26,171 nt of DNA. It comes from a virus. A program made the translations under genes and the position numbers. The notes under the pieces are model-generated. The model had not been told where the DNA came from, ran no database searches, and was given only the letters and a program-made list of their open reading frames with translations. Shown piece after piece: positions 16,330-22,518 of the stretch. The stretch lies in IMG/VR virus record IMGVR_UViG_3300033149_002357, positions 1-26,171 of that record. The stretch is one strand, 5' to 3'. Within the stretch, counting starts at the first letter, position 1, and each line of letters opens with the position of its first letter.

Positions 16330-17097
16330 TTAATGCTCCAATATTAATTTTCCGTCTATATATAATTTATTTTCTATTTCAATCCCACCCATTACTATCA
16401 TCTGCTGATTATGTGGGATTATTACTGTTTGATCTACTAAATCATAAGAAAAGTTAGCAGGGTCCACTTTACCACTGCCCCCGTTGCCAAACATTTGAAA
16501 GTTCTTGAATGACATGGGAAACTTATACTTCTTGCCATCTGTCATTATTATGATAAGGTTTTCTTTTTCTAGCTTTATATCTTTAATCCCAATTATCTCT
16601 TCTTCTTTTGAGAGAGACTTTTTAATATCTTCAACTATGGCTTTCTTTGGAAACTGAGCCATGATATCTTGATTTACTTTTGTGTAGTCTATTTTTGGAG
16701 AGATTCCATCTATCGCAGGGTTTGCATCTTTGCCTGGTTTACCGTTTTTTGGAATTGGAATTTTTGCTACTTCTTTTGCTATGGTTGACGAGATAGTATT
16801 GTAGTCTGCTTTTTCAGGTGATACTTTCATCACTTCTTTTGCTATAAATCCTTTAAGCATCTCATAGTCAACTACTGCATCTTGACCATCTTTAGGAATG
16901 CGAATAGTTTTTACATAGTTCTCTACGGTAGCATCTATTTCTAAAAACTTTTTTTCTATATCTAGCTGAAGTTGTCTAGCCTCTATTGATTGAAGGTTTT
17001 TGTTTTTAGAGAGAGATTCTTGCAGGTCTTGGATTGCTGCTTTGTGTTTAGCTAATCCTTCTCCAAGAATCTTGATTGCCTTTTCGCCATAGTTCAT
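16330..17097 (-). CDS. Coiled-coil virion protein with short collagen-like segment
   Basis: This 255-residue protein has an N-terminal coiled coil (about 1-65, rich in Lys, Glu, Leu), then RIPKDGQDAVVDYE, two similar units with IAKEV-MKVSPEKADY and IAKEV-AKIPIPKNG, and a Gly-rich PKNGKPGKDANPAIDG near 115-130. The C-terminal part has IIIMTDGKKYKFPM and ends GIEIENKLYIDGKLILEH, which looks like the end piece of phage fibre or head-vertex proteins. It overlaps the portal stop by one base. It probably acts with the C1q-like neighbour, for example as stalk and knob. Function is inferred. Confidence 0.55.
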   Translation of the reverse strand: MNYGEKAIKILGEGLAKHKAAIQDLQESLSKNKNLQSIEARQLQLDIEKKFLEIDATVENYVKTIRIPKDGQDAVVDYEMLKGFIAKEVMKVSPEKADYNTISSTIAKEVAKIPIPKNGKPGKDANPAIDGISPKIDYTKVNQDIMAQFPKKAIVEDIKKSLSKEEEIIGIKDIKLEKENLIIIMTDGKKYKFPMSFKNFQMFGNGGSGKVDPANFSYDLVDQTVIIPHNQQMIVMGGIEIENKLYIDGKLILEH

Positions 17098-18677
17098 TAG
17101 AACGCAACTTGTTCTTTCAATGTCATTAGCTGCTTATTTTGAGAGTGTATACTTGATAGCATTTCTGCTGTAGCATCTTCGGCAACCGTTATTCCTGACT
17201 TCTTCATTTTGTCTTGTCTCTGTTTTTCAAGCTCTATCTCATAATCCAAAGCTAATAAATCTTGCTCATGCTTTTTCTTTAGAAATGTTTCGTATTTTAC
17301 ACCTGTAGATTCTTCTATAATTTGACCTCTTGTTCTTAATCCTTCTGCAATATTTGTTTTATTTGCTACTGCATTTTTAGCTGGCTCTGTGTCAATTCTG
17401 TTTCTTCTTAAATATCTAAACTTGTTAAACTTGTTTGGATTCTTCCAATAATTAACTCTATCTGTTATTCTTCCTATTTGTATTCCAACTCTAATGAGTC
17501 TTGTGTTTATCTCAAAGAAAACTTTATTTGAGATATCGTCAAATCTAATATCTGCTGTTCTTTGATCTGTTTCCACTGTGTATTTGATAGATGAGTAATT
17601 TGCATCTGAAGCTTTGCTGTAAACTCCTATATCTGATAAACCCTGAGAAGCTGATATCTTCATTTCTGAGTTATTGTTCATATCTTTGTATGCACTTTCT
17701 CTTTTTGTTGCATTAAATTGAACTTCATCATCGCTTGCTATAGGAGTTAGCCCTCTTCCTTTTAGTCCTAAGTTAGACATATCTCGCAGGATTGGAGTGA
17801 CCAAGTCTTTTGCATTTTTTATTCTGTCTGCACCAGTTCCAGTAGTTGCTTTGTTAATCTCATCGGCTACGACTCGCATCAACTCATTATAGGCTGTACT
17901 TTTTACATAGTGCCCTGCTTTCGCTTCTTCTATTGCTGATTCTAGTTCTGCTATTCCGTATTGAGTAGTCATATCTAGCTTTGATAAAGTGTTAGTCAGT
18001 TTACTCACTGCTGTTTGCTGATCTATATTTATCCACACTTCCGAGTAATATGTCAAGTCTGAATAAGACACTTTATTGGAACGTGTTTTTTCTGGTGTTG
18101 AGTATATCCAGACATCTGTTATTTGTCCGTATTTATTTCTCACTAGCCCATTTATTGTTGTTTCTGCTGGTTTTTCTTCCGTTACATATGTAGTTTTTGA
18201 TATGTCTATCATATCTACACCAAGAAATTCATACTTATACGGAATAGTCCATGCTGTATTGTAGTGATGTCTGAGTATTATTCCACCGTTTAGGGCGGTA
18301 AAGTCGCTTATAATTCTTCCACAAGCGTTAAAATGATGCTTCCCTGTTATTTCTCCAAGTGCTACTATATTTCCATTTTCTAGTCCAAAATTTCCATGCT
18401 CTGCTATTAAGGCTTCTGCTTCTTCATTAAATTTATCGTTTGGAGACTCTACTTGGGTATTGATAGATATTCCCATAGTTTTAGAGGTTAAAGAACTTAC
18501 TATCGCTTGAATGTCTGTTTCATTAACATTCATCCAGTTTATTTGCTCTCTGATTTTCTTTGCGAAACTTGGGTACTTTCTATCTATGTGACCATCTGCT
18601 TTAGGAGTTCCAGCAGTTGTTACTTTTGCACCATTCGCATATCCACCACCGAATACAAGATTGTTTGTTGTTATCAT
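17097..18677 (-). CDS. B: Portal protein (lambda gpB family)
   Basis: At 526 residues it matches lambda gpB (533). The protein forms the dodecameric ring at one capsid vertex through which DNA enters and leaves. The N-terminus has NLVFGGGYANGAKVTT, the centre has an acidic beta region (YKYEFLGVDMIDIS), and the last 130 residues are typical of the family: YWKNPNKFNKFRYLRRN, then DTEPAKNAVANKTNIAEGLR and TRGQIIEESTGVKYETFL, corresponding to the D-P-x-K-x-x-x-A and GL-T-R segment of lambda-like portals. A long C-terminal helix follows. It starts as ATGA with the gpW-like stop. Confidence 0.9.
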   Translation of the reverse strand: MITTNNLVFGGGYANGAKVTTAGTPKADGHIDRKYPSFAKKIREQINWMNVNETDIQAIVSSLTSKTMGISINTQVESPNDKFNEEAEALIAEHGNFGLENGNIVALGEITGKHHFNACGRIISDFTALNGGIILRHHYNTAWTIPYKYEFLGVDMIDISKTTYVTEEKPAETTINGLVRNKYGQITDVWIYSTPEKTRSNKVSYSDLTYYSEVWINIDQQTAVSKLTNTLSKLDMTTQYGIAELESAIEEAKAGHYVKSTAYNELMRVVADEINKATTGTGADRIKNAKDLVTPILRDMSNLGLKGRGLTPIASDDEVQFNATKRESAYKDMNNNSEMKISASQGLSDIGVYSKASDANYSSIKYTVETDQRTADIRFDDISNKVFFEINTRLIRVGIQIGRITDRVNYWKNPNKFNKFRYLRRNRIDTEPAKNAVANKTNIAEGLRTRGQIIEESTGVKYETFLKKKHEQDLLALDYEIELEKQRQDKMKKSGITVAEDATAEMLSSIHSQNKQLMTLKEQVAF

Positions 18678-18889
18678 GTTGTAGCCCTATATAGTGTATC
18701 TAGTCTAGTTTGTAATTTTTGTGCTTGCTGGTACAGCTTGTTTATATCTGTAAACTCTGTTCTATGCTTTCCACCAGCTCCACCCTCTTCCACTTCTTTG
18801 AGTTCTTCTTGTGCGGATATTTTAGTGCGGATAGCTGTCAAAGATGCTTCAAGCCTTGAAATAGATTCTGATATGGTTTCTTGTGCCAT
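18674..18889 (-). CDS. W: gpW-like head-tail joining protein
   Basis: The 71-residue product is the size of lambda gpW (68). It has an N-terminal helix (SRLEASLTAIRTKISAQEEL), a middle Gly-rich turn with strand (GGAGGKHRTEFTDI) and a C-terminal helix (NKLYQQAQKLQTRLDTLY). This helix-hairpin-helix plan and its place just before the portal gene match gpW, which stabilises the filled head and prepares for tail joining. Overall sequence identity to gpW is low by eye. The ATG has AGGA 7 nt upstream and a promoter candidate 31 nt upstream. Confidence 0.65.
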   Translation of the reverse strand: MAQETISESISRLEASLTAIRTKISAQEELKEVEEGGAGGKHRTEFTDINKLYQQAQKLQTRLDTLYRATT

Positions 18890-18919
18890 GTAACATCCTA
18901 GTTGAATATGCTTTTTTGT

Positions 18920-18931
18920 ATTGTATCTTTT
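18920..18931 (-). promoter_or_regulatory. Candidate promoter of the gpW-portal operon
   Basis: AAAAGATACAAT on the minus strand contains the hexamer TACAAT (18925-18920), 31 nt before the gpW ATG. It resembles the TTTAGATATAAT motif before G and tape measure. A degenerate dyad TTGAT-N4-GCCAA lies at 18959-18972 inside the resolvase gene but is not at the usual spacing. Confidence 0.4.
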
Positions 18932-18937
18932 TTTATG

Positions 18938-19351
18938 CTAAATGTCTATTTTTTGTTTTTGGCTTACATCAATGTTTTCTATAAGAATAGTAATTCTGTC
19001 TTCGCCTTCATTCAAATGCTTTCTCACTCTGAGGTCTAAAATCTGATTGTCGTTCTTATAACAAAGTCCTTCTAGCGCATCAAACAGTTGCTTCAGAAGA
19101 GCATCTATATCTTCTGATTTTACCTTAACTATGTCCACATCCATATATAGAAGCAAATGACCTGCGAGCATCTTATCTTGTCTCTGCCTTATGACTTCTG
19201 ATTGTATAAGCTTTTTGGTTGCTCTTGCCTCTTTCGATAATATAATTGTGGCGACTTGTTTGCCGTTAAGCCATTTGATTACAGGTGTGTACAAACGGTT
19301 TAAAGCTGTTGGTTTTATTTGCTTCAGTTTTATTATTATTTTGTTTTTCAT
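18938..19351 (-). CDS. rusA: RusA-like Holliday junction resolvase
   Basis: This 137-residue protein belongs to the RusA endonuclease family, which cleaves four-way DNA junctions as a dimer. The N-terminus has PTALNRLY (14-21) like the family's P-x-x-x-N-x-x-Y, then LSKEARATKKL (38-48). The acidic active site is present: D81, D83 and K87 in SEDIDALLKQLFDAL, and D101 in YKNDNQI (98-104), matching D70, D72, K76 and D91 of E. coli RusA. Length is usual for the family. Its place is odd, as phage RusA genes usually lie in replication or pre-late regions. It overlaps the HNH gene by ATGA. Confidence 0.9.
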   Translation of the reverse strand: MKNKIIIKLKQIKPTALNRLYTPVIKWLNGKQVATIILSKEARATKKLIQSEVIRQRQDKMLAGHLLLYMDVDIVKVKSEDIDALLKQLFDALEGLCYKNDNQILDLRVRKHLNEGEDRITILIENIDVSQKQKIDI

Positions 19352-19854
19352 TTATGGCGACCATGATTTTTATCGAACCCATACAGTCTTTCTGCTTGTT
19401 TTCGTGCATGTATTGCATCTTTTTTTCTTTTAAATCTTCCGAGATATATATTTTTAAAGTCAACCCCTATGCTTGCTTCCCATATTAAATCTCTCTTGTG
19501 CCAAGCTACTCCAACTACACTACTCGTATTGTTTTTTGGAGCTGATTGATTTCTACAATTCTCCCTATTCGTTACTTCTCTTAAATTTCTCAGCCTATTG
19601 TCTGCTCTGTTTTGATTCCTGTGGTCTATTTGATTCTTAGGCATTTCTCCATACTTATAAAGCCATGCAAGGCGATGTGCTTTATATGATTTTCCATATA
19701 TTGATATTTGTGCGTAGCCCCTATTATTGCAGCTGCCAGCGATATGCCCTGCAAGTATCTTGTTGCTTTGCTTTTTTACCCATATAAAAACACCTGTGTT
19801 TGGATCATAATGCAACAGTTCTTTTAATTCTTTCTGTGTGATTTCTTTTTTCAT
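19348..19854 (-). CDS. HNH endonuclease with AP2 DNA-binding domain
   Basis: The preferred ATG (19852-19854) has AGGA 6 nt upstream; an ATG six codons earlier is possible but lacks a site as good. Of 168 residues, about 15-105 form the HNH nuclease: AHRLAWLYKYGEMPKNQIDH (59-78) with H78 as likely catalytic base, followed by N82, N86 and N90 in RNQNRADNRLRNL, and N99 in NRENCRN. Residues about 110-160 (SSVVGVAWHKRDLIWEASIG, then YLGRFKRKKDA) are an AP2 domain, usual in free-standing homing endonucleases of phages. It likely cuts related genomes lacking it. It sits in the accessory block, with a structured leader. Confidence 0.9.
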   Translation of the reverse strand: MKKEITQKELKELLHYDPNTGVFIWVKKQSNKILAGHIAGSCNNRGYAQISIYGKSYKAHRLAWLYKYGEMPKNQIDHRNQNRADNRLRNLREVTNRENCRNQSAPKNNTSSVVGVAWHKRDLIWEASIGVDFKNIYLGRFKRKKDAIHARKQAERLYGFDKNHGRHK

Positions 19855-19860
19855 GTGAGT

Positions 19861-19926
19861 TCCTACGCTCATTAATTTGAAGAAGTCGTAGGAGCGTAGG
19901 AGTTGCTACGACTTCTGCGAATTAAT
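19861..19926 (-). promoter_or_regulatory. Structured leader of the HNH gene with two exclusive hairpins
   Basis: Minus-strand 19926-19906 and 19891-19871 form a 21-bp imperfect inverted repeat (19 of 21 matches) with a 14-nt loop. The loop contains TCCTACGCTC (19901-19892), perfectly complementary to GAGCGTAGGA (19870-19861), which is immediately 3' of the first stem and includes the TAGGA ribosome binding site of the HNH gene. The second pairing would hide that site. A tandem 8-bp repeat CGTAGGAG lies in the plus strand at 19887-19902. Confidence 0.6.
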
Positions 19927-19957
19927 CATGGTGCATTCTAGCACATTTTTGCTTAGT

Positions 19958-20158
19958 TTAACTAAAAAAAGCTTTTGTTTTTATATTTATATATCCTTCA
20001 CATATGTGATTTATTGAGCCGATATTCCTCTTAATGTTAAAAGCAGCACTGTCGTCCGATACTCTGTTCCGCTCACAGTTTTTGCAAATATACGCATCTG
20101 CTTTTGGATTAGAACAGCTTGCTATTTCCATCACTGCTTCTTGGTTATTTTTTTCCAT
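19958..20158 (-). CDS. Small Cys-rich, zinc-finger-like protein
   Basis: The 66-residue product has C15, C25, C28 and C53 in the pattern C-x9-C-x2-C-x24-C, with ICKNCERN and ICEGYI as landmarks. The protein at 22169-22357 has the same plan (FCENCKRN and KCDGYI), so the two are paralogues. Four cysteines suggest one zinc site. Its start overlaps the previous gene by 14 nt, within AATGGAAAAAAATAA. No known family or partner is recognised; nucleic acid or protein binding is a guess. Confidence 0.7.
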   Translation of the reverse strand: MEKNNQEAVMEIASCSNPKADAYICKNCERNRVSDDSAAFNIKRNIGSINHICEGYINIKTKAFFS

Positions 20159-20270
20159 TCAAAATATCCCATATATTTTGTGGCTCTACATTAAAATGCT
20201 TACTTGCTTTTAATACTGTCCGCTGCGTATCCTCTTCAAAATAATTCTCTATTTCTTGTTTAGTTGGCAT
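20145..20270 (-). CDS. 41-residue protein, possibly a helix-turn-helix
   Basis: The ATG (20268-20270) overlaps the stop of the upstream small gene by one base (TAATG) and the stop lies in the start of the Cys-rich gene. The product starts MPTKQEIENYFEEDTQRTVL and has KASKHFNVEPQNIWDILNGK, where A-x-x-F-N-V-x-x-x-x-I-W-x-I-L resembles the second half of a helix-turn-helix. It may be a minimal DNA-binding protein, but it is very short. Support comes from coupled junctions on both sides. Confidence 0.6.
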   Translation of the reverse strand: MPTKQEIENYFEEDTQRTVLKASKHFNVEPQNIWDILNGKK

Positions 20271-20416
20271 TACTTTTTCCCTTTTGCTGATTTAACTATC
20301 TTTTCTGCTTTTATACCTTTGAGAAGTTCTTTTATCTGCTTCTCCCCAAACTCCTGACCGTCTACAAGCAATGAAGTTAGTTGCCCTATATGTCCATCTT
20401 TAAATTTCCCTGTCAT
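20270..20416 (-). CDS. 48-residue basic protein
   Basis: The ATG at 20414-20416 has AAGGAAG about 7 nt upstream. The product starts MTGKFKDGHIGQLTSLLVDG, followed by a charged helix (EFGEKQIKELLKGIKAEKIV) and a Lys-rich end. It is the first gene after the tRNA in this operon and is coupled to the next by TAATG. No family is recognised. Confidence 0.6.
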   Translation of the reverse strand: MTGKFKDGHIGQLTSLLVDGQEFGEKQIKELLKGIKAEKIVKSAKGKK

Positions 20417-20450
20417 ATTGCACTTCCTTTTTTCTAGTTCATCTAAGTCC

Positions 20451-20501
20451 TCAATATAACCAGTAGCAGAAAGGTTGAAAAACTACTGCTGGCTATATTG
20501 A
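20451..20501 (-). repeat. Large imperfect hairpin just after the tRNA
   Basis: 20451-20469 and 20483-20501 form a 19-bp inverted repeat with three mismatches, partly G-U pairs in RNA, and a 13-nt loop. It begins 9 nt after the tRNA 3' end in the transcript. No T run follows, so an RNA processing or 3' end signal is likelier than a terminator. Confidence 0.65.
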
Positions 20502-20509
20502 AAACTCTT

Positions 20510-20585
20510 TGGTTGGTAGAGTGAGATTTGAACTCACATCTGTATCCTTATGAGGGACGAGGACTAACCGTTGTCCTACCTGCCA
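20510..20585 (-). tRNA. tRNA with anticodon CAT (Met, or Ile if the C is modified)
   Basis: The minus strand folds as a canonical 76-nt tRNA including an encoded CCA. Acceptor TGGCAGG pairs with TCTACCA (one C-A mismatch and one G-T). D stem is GGAC/GTCC with a GG-bearing loop. The anticodon loop is CTCATAA, giving CAT. The T stem is GTGAG/CTCAC with loop TTCAAAT, and the 3' end is A-CCA. The anticodon stem has one C-A mismatch at its base. A paired first position argues against an initiator. It lies 172 nt downstream of a promoter inside the accessory block, with hairpins on both sides. Confidence 0.9.
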
Positions 20586-20597
20586 ATACGGTAAACA

Positions 20598-20633
20598 AAG
20601 AAGCCAAATGTATGTAAAATTATTTGGCTTCTT
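20598..20633 (-). repeat. Perfect 12-bp hairpin just before the tRNA
   Basis: AAGAAGCCAAAT (20598-20609) and its exact complement (20622-20633) enclose a 12-nt loop. It ends 12 nt before the tRNA 5' end in the transcript. The region from here to the promoter at 20757 holds no convincing gene. Possible roles are a processing signal or a weak terminator. Confidence 0.65.
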
Positions 20634-20756
20634 GTACTTTAACATATCGAACTTTATCACGTTCATTATTTATTAATCTATAGCTAGATACAACTTATTT
20701 CAAATAGTTGCCAAACTTCTCTTGCTCTTTCTAATCTCTTTTATTGAGATGGTGTA

Positions 20757-20798
20757 AGTATATCATAGGCTGCTTTTGATTCTCTTGACCTATATCAA
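20757..20798 (-). promoter_or_regulatory. Promoter of the tRNA-HNH-RusA operon with CRP/FNR-like operator
   Basis: On the minus strand TTGATATAGGTCAA (20798-20785) is followed after 22 nt by TATACT (20762-20757), which also has a TG one base upstream (TGATATACT, extended -10). The dyad centre falls at -41.5. The dyad overlaps the stop codon of the upstream gene at 20795-20797. Confidence 0.65.
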
Positions 20799-21007
20799 GC
20801 TTTTATGATACCTATTCCACTTGATGCAAATTCCCACTCTAGAGTCCAATGCTCTGTGCTTATTTCATCTGCGTCTGCTAGTTTTTCTAGAAGCTTTTTC
20901 GCTGTTGCCTCATCTAAAGGTTTTTTATATACAAAACACCCTTTCTCAGTAAGAGCAACCACTTCTCCTTCTGATCCTATATGTGAAGATATTAGTTTAG
21001 TTTTCAT
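20795..21007 (-). CDS. Small protein of unknown function, 70 residues
   Basis: This is the last gene of the methyltransferase operon and overlaps that gene by 11 nt. It starts MKTKLISSHIGSEGEVVALT, with a short strand-rich N-terminus, a helix (EATAKKLLEKLADADEI), and a strand HWTLEWEFASSGIGIIK. The plan is alpha/beta with one domain. No family is recognised. Its stop codon lies inside the operator of the next promoter. Confidence 0.65.
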   Translation of the reverse strand: MKTKLISSHIGSEGEVVALTEKGCFVYKKPLDEATAKKLLEKLADADEISTEHWTLEWEFASSGIGIIKA

Positions 21008-21743
21008 TTTCCATTCTCTCTTTAGCTATCTGAAAATAACCATCATCTAATTCTATACCAATAAAATCACGATTTAAATTTCCACATGCCACACCTGTTG
21101 TTCCACTACCCATAGTGAAGTCTAAAACTAATTCACCCTCATTTGTGTAAGTCTTTATTAGGTATTCTTTTACTGAAATAGGTTTTTGAGTGGAGTGAAC
21201 ACATTTTGATGGGTGTATCTTTTGAATATCTATAGAAAGACTGGATGGATATTTTAAAGTGTTCCCTTTCTTGTCCTCATAGTCAAAAGTCTGTTTCCCA
21301 TAATTCTCGCTATGATTACATCCTCTTTTGGAGCCTTGACTATGCTGAGGCTTACCTTCTTCCATTATTGGAAAATAATTTATTCTTTTTCCACTACTAA
21401 AAACACTAATAACTTCATGCTGACCCATAGGCATTATTTTAGCATTTAAATGTCCAGTCTTTAATTGCTTATTCCAAACCCAATCGTACTTAAAGTTTTT
21501 GATGTTTGACACCCTGAGAAAACTACTAAAAGGCTCTGAACCAAACAAAACTATAGCACCATTAGGTTTTATAAGTTTGTTTAGTCTAAGCCACATTTTA
21601 TCAAAAGGAATAACACTATCCCACTTACAAGCAGTAGTTCCATAAGGAGGGTCTGTGATGATAGCATCTACCACTACACCCTTAGCTATCAACTCATCCA
21701 TAACCTCTAAACAGTCACCTTTATATAAATCTATCTTGCTCAT
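20997..21743 (-). CDS. DNA methyltransferase, beta-type N6-adenine/N4-cytosine
   Basis: This 248-residue enzyme would transfer a methyl group from S-adenosylmethionine to an exocyclic amine of A or C. Motif IV is DPPY at 31-34. Motif I, the SAM pocket, is FTMGSGTTG near residues 210-220, after the catalytic motif. Catalytic motif first, SAM motif last, is the order of the beta class. Between them lie KYDWVWNKQLKTGHLNAK and a variable target recognition part (NYFPIMEEGKPQHSQGS). No restriction gene is nearby, so it is an orphan enzyme, probably for protection from host restriction or for regulation. It starts with ATGA overlap to the upstream gene. Confidence 0.93.
   Translation of the reverse strand: MSKIDLYKGDCLEVMDELIAKGVVVDAIITDPPYGTTACKWDSVIPFDKMWLRLNKLIKPNGAIVLFGSEPFSSFLRVSNIKNFKYDWVWNKQLKTGHLNAKIMPMGQHEVISVFSSGKRINYFPIMEEGKPQHSQGSKRGCNHSENYGKQTFDYEDKKGNTLKYPSSLSIDIQKIHPSKCVHSTQKPISVKEYLIKTYTNEGELVLDFTMGSGTTGVACGNLNRDFIGIELDDGYFQIAKERMENEN
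21714..21743 (-). repeat. Duplicated 30-bp gene start, copy in the methyltransferase
   Basis: The first 30 bases of the methyltransferase gene, coding MSKIDLYKGD, match the first 30 bases of the upstream gene (22121-22150) at 28 positions. Identity begins exactly at the start codon. Confidence 0.9.
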
Positions 21744-22150
21744 ACTGAAACTCCCTTTTTCTGTTCATGACAATAATCAAGAAAGTTTTTAAGAACATCT
21801 GGTAGTAATTGTTTTTTTATCTCAAGTGTATCATCAATATACTGTACATCTGTACAAACTAAATTTAAACAAGTCTGAGAGAAACCCTTTATCATTTTAC
21901 AATAAGAGTCAGCATCATCTATGTAGCTATATGTATCTTTATCACCTAACCACATATGAATGCTTCCATCAAACTTCACATAAGCACTTCCAATTTCTTC
22001 TGCTTCGCAAGGGGAGTTGTCTGGTTCCCATGCAGTAACCTCATAAAGAGTCACGCTTATGGTGTGGGTTATGTCTGCATCTATCCTCATAAAATATAAA
22101 TTGGGAACCAACTCTATGTAGTCACCTTTATATAAATCTATTTTACTCAT
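21740..22150 (-). CDS. Unknown protein with methyltransferase-like first ten residues
   Basis: The 136-residue protein starts MSKIDLYKGD, identical to the first ten residues of the next gene's methyltransferase, then diverges (YIELVPNLYFMRIDADITHT). The remainder lacks any methyltransferase motif and contains EPDNSPCEAEEIGSAYVKFD and a C-terminal helix with four of its five cysteines in the second half. The RBS is AAGGAG about 8 nt upstream. The shared start reads as a recombination scar that gave the gene a new leader, or as the remnant of a methyltransferase start. No function is recognised. Confidence 0.75.
   Translation of the reverse strand: MSKIDLYKGDYIELVPNLYFMRIDADITHTISVTLYEVTAWEPDNSPCEAEEIGSAYVKFDGSIHMWLGDKDTYSYIDDADSYCKMIKGFSQTCLNLVCTDVQYIDDTLEIKKQLLPDVLKNFLDYCHEQKKGVSV
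22121..22150 (-). repeat. Duplicated 30-bp gene start, copy in the 136-residue gene
   Basis: This is the partner of 21714-21743, with 28 of 30 identical bases including the start codon. The two copies are about 407 bases apart in direct orientation, so recombination between them would delete the gene between. Confidence 0.9.
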
Positions 22151-22168
22151 CTCTTGTCTCCTTATATT

Positions 22169-22357
22169 TTATGTTTTTATATACCCATCACACTTATAGC
22201 TGACAGGATTTGTTTTTAAGCTCTTGGTCATTCTAAACTCTCCCCATTGTTGATTTTCTACAACATCCCACATATCTATATTTCTTTTGCAATTTTCACA
22301 AAAATCTTTCTTGTTTTCGCTTGCACATGCTGGTTCGTCTTGTCTAAGCTGTTTCAC
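22169..22357 (-). CDS. Small Cys-rich protein, paralogue of the one at 19958-20158
   Basis: This 62-residue protein starts at a GTG that overlaps the upstream stop (GTGA), with AAGGA 6 nt upstream. Its cysteines are C11, C20, C23 and C56, with FCENCKRN and KCDGYI matching the ICKNCERN and ICEGYI of the protein at 19958-20158. The spacing between the second pair and the last Cys is longer here. One zinc site is likely. The family is not recognised. Confidence 0.75.
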   Translation of the reverse strand: MKQLRQDEPACASENKKDFCENCKRNIDMWDVVENQQWGEFRMTKSLKTNPVSYKCDGYIKT

Positions 22358-22518
22358 TTTTCATCCTTTTTTATAAGCAACTCCGAAAACATAAGCTGAA
22401 TACATATATCAGCATTAATCCACTTGCCTCTTGTTTTTCTATTTGACTTGCTTTCCATGAAGCGCAAACACTCTTTTTTCTTCACACAATTTAGTCCACT
22501 ACACTTTTGGATACTCAT
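22354..22518 (-). CDS. 54-residue Cys-rich phage protein
   Basis: The ATG at 22516-22518 overlaps the upstream stop (ATGA) and the end overlaps the next gene (GTGA). The product starts MSIQKCSGLNCVKKKECLRF with C6, C11 and C17, and has C39 later. The C-S-G-x-x-C-x5-C-x-R pattern is common in short phage proteins encoded among accessory genes and suggests a zinc or Fe-S site. The function of such proteins is unknown to me. The chain of overlapping starts and stops supports that it is real. Confidence 0.7.
   Translation of the reverse strand: MSIQKCSGLNCVKKKECLRFMESKSNRKTRGKWINADICIQLMFSELLIKKDEK

Noticed and set aside
18959-18972. Sixth TTGAT-N4-GCCAA dyad upstream of gpW
   Set aside because: One half-site is imperfect, it lies within the RusA coding region and no hexamer sits at the 22-nt spacing.
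19266-19463. Minus-strand 65-codon frame overlapping HNH and RusA genes
   Set aside because: It lies wholly within two convincing genes in a different frame.
20510-20585. tRNA as an integration attachment site
   Set aside because: There is no integrase, no duplicated tRNA end and no host sequence in view, and the tRNA lies in the middle of phage genes.
20493-20666. Minus-strand frame of 57 codons starting MNVIKFDMLKYKKPNNF
   Set aside because: It runs straight through the tRNA gene and both hairpins, and its composition there is dictated by the tRNA. No good ribosome binding site precedes it.
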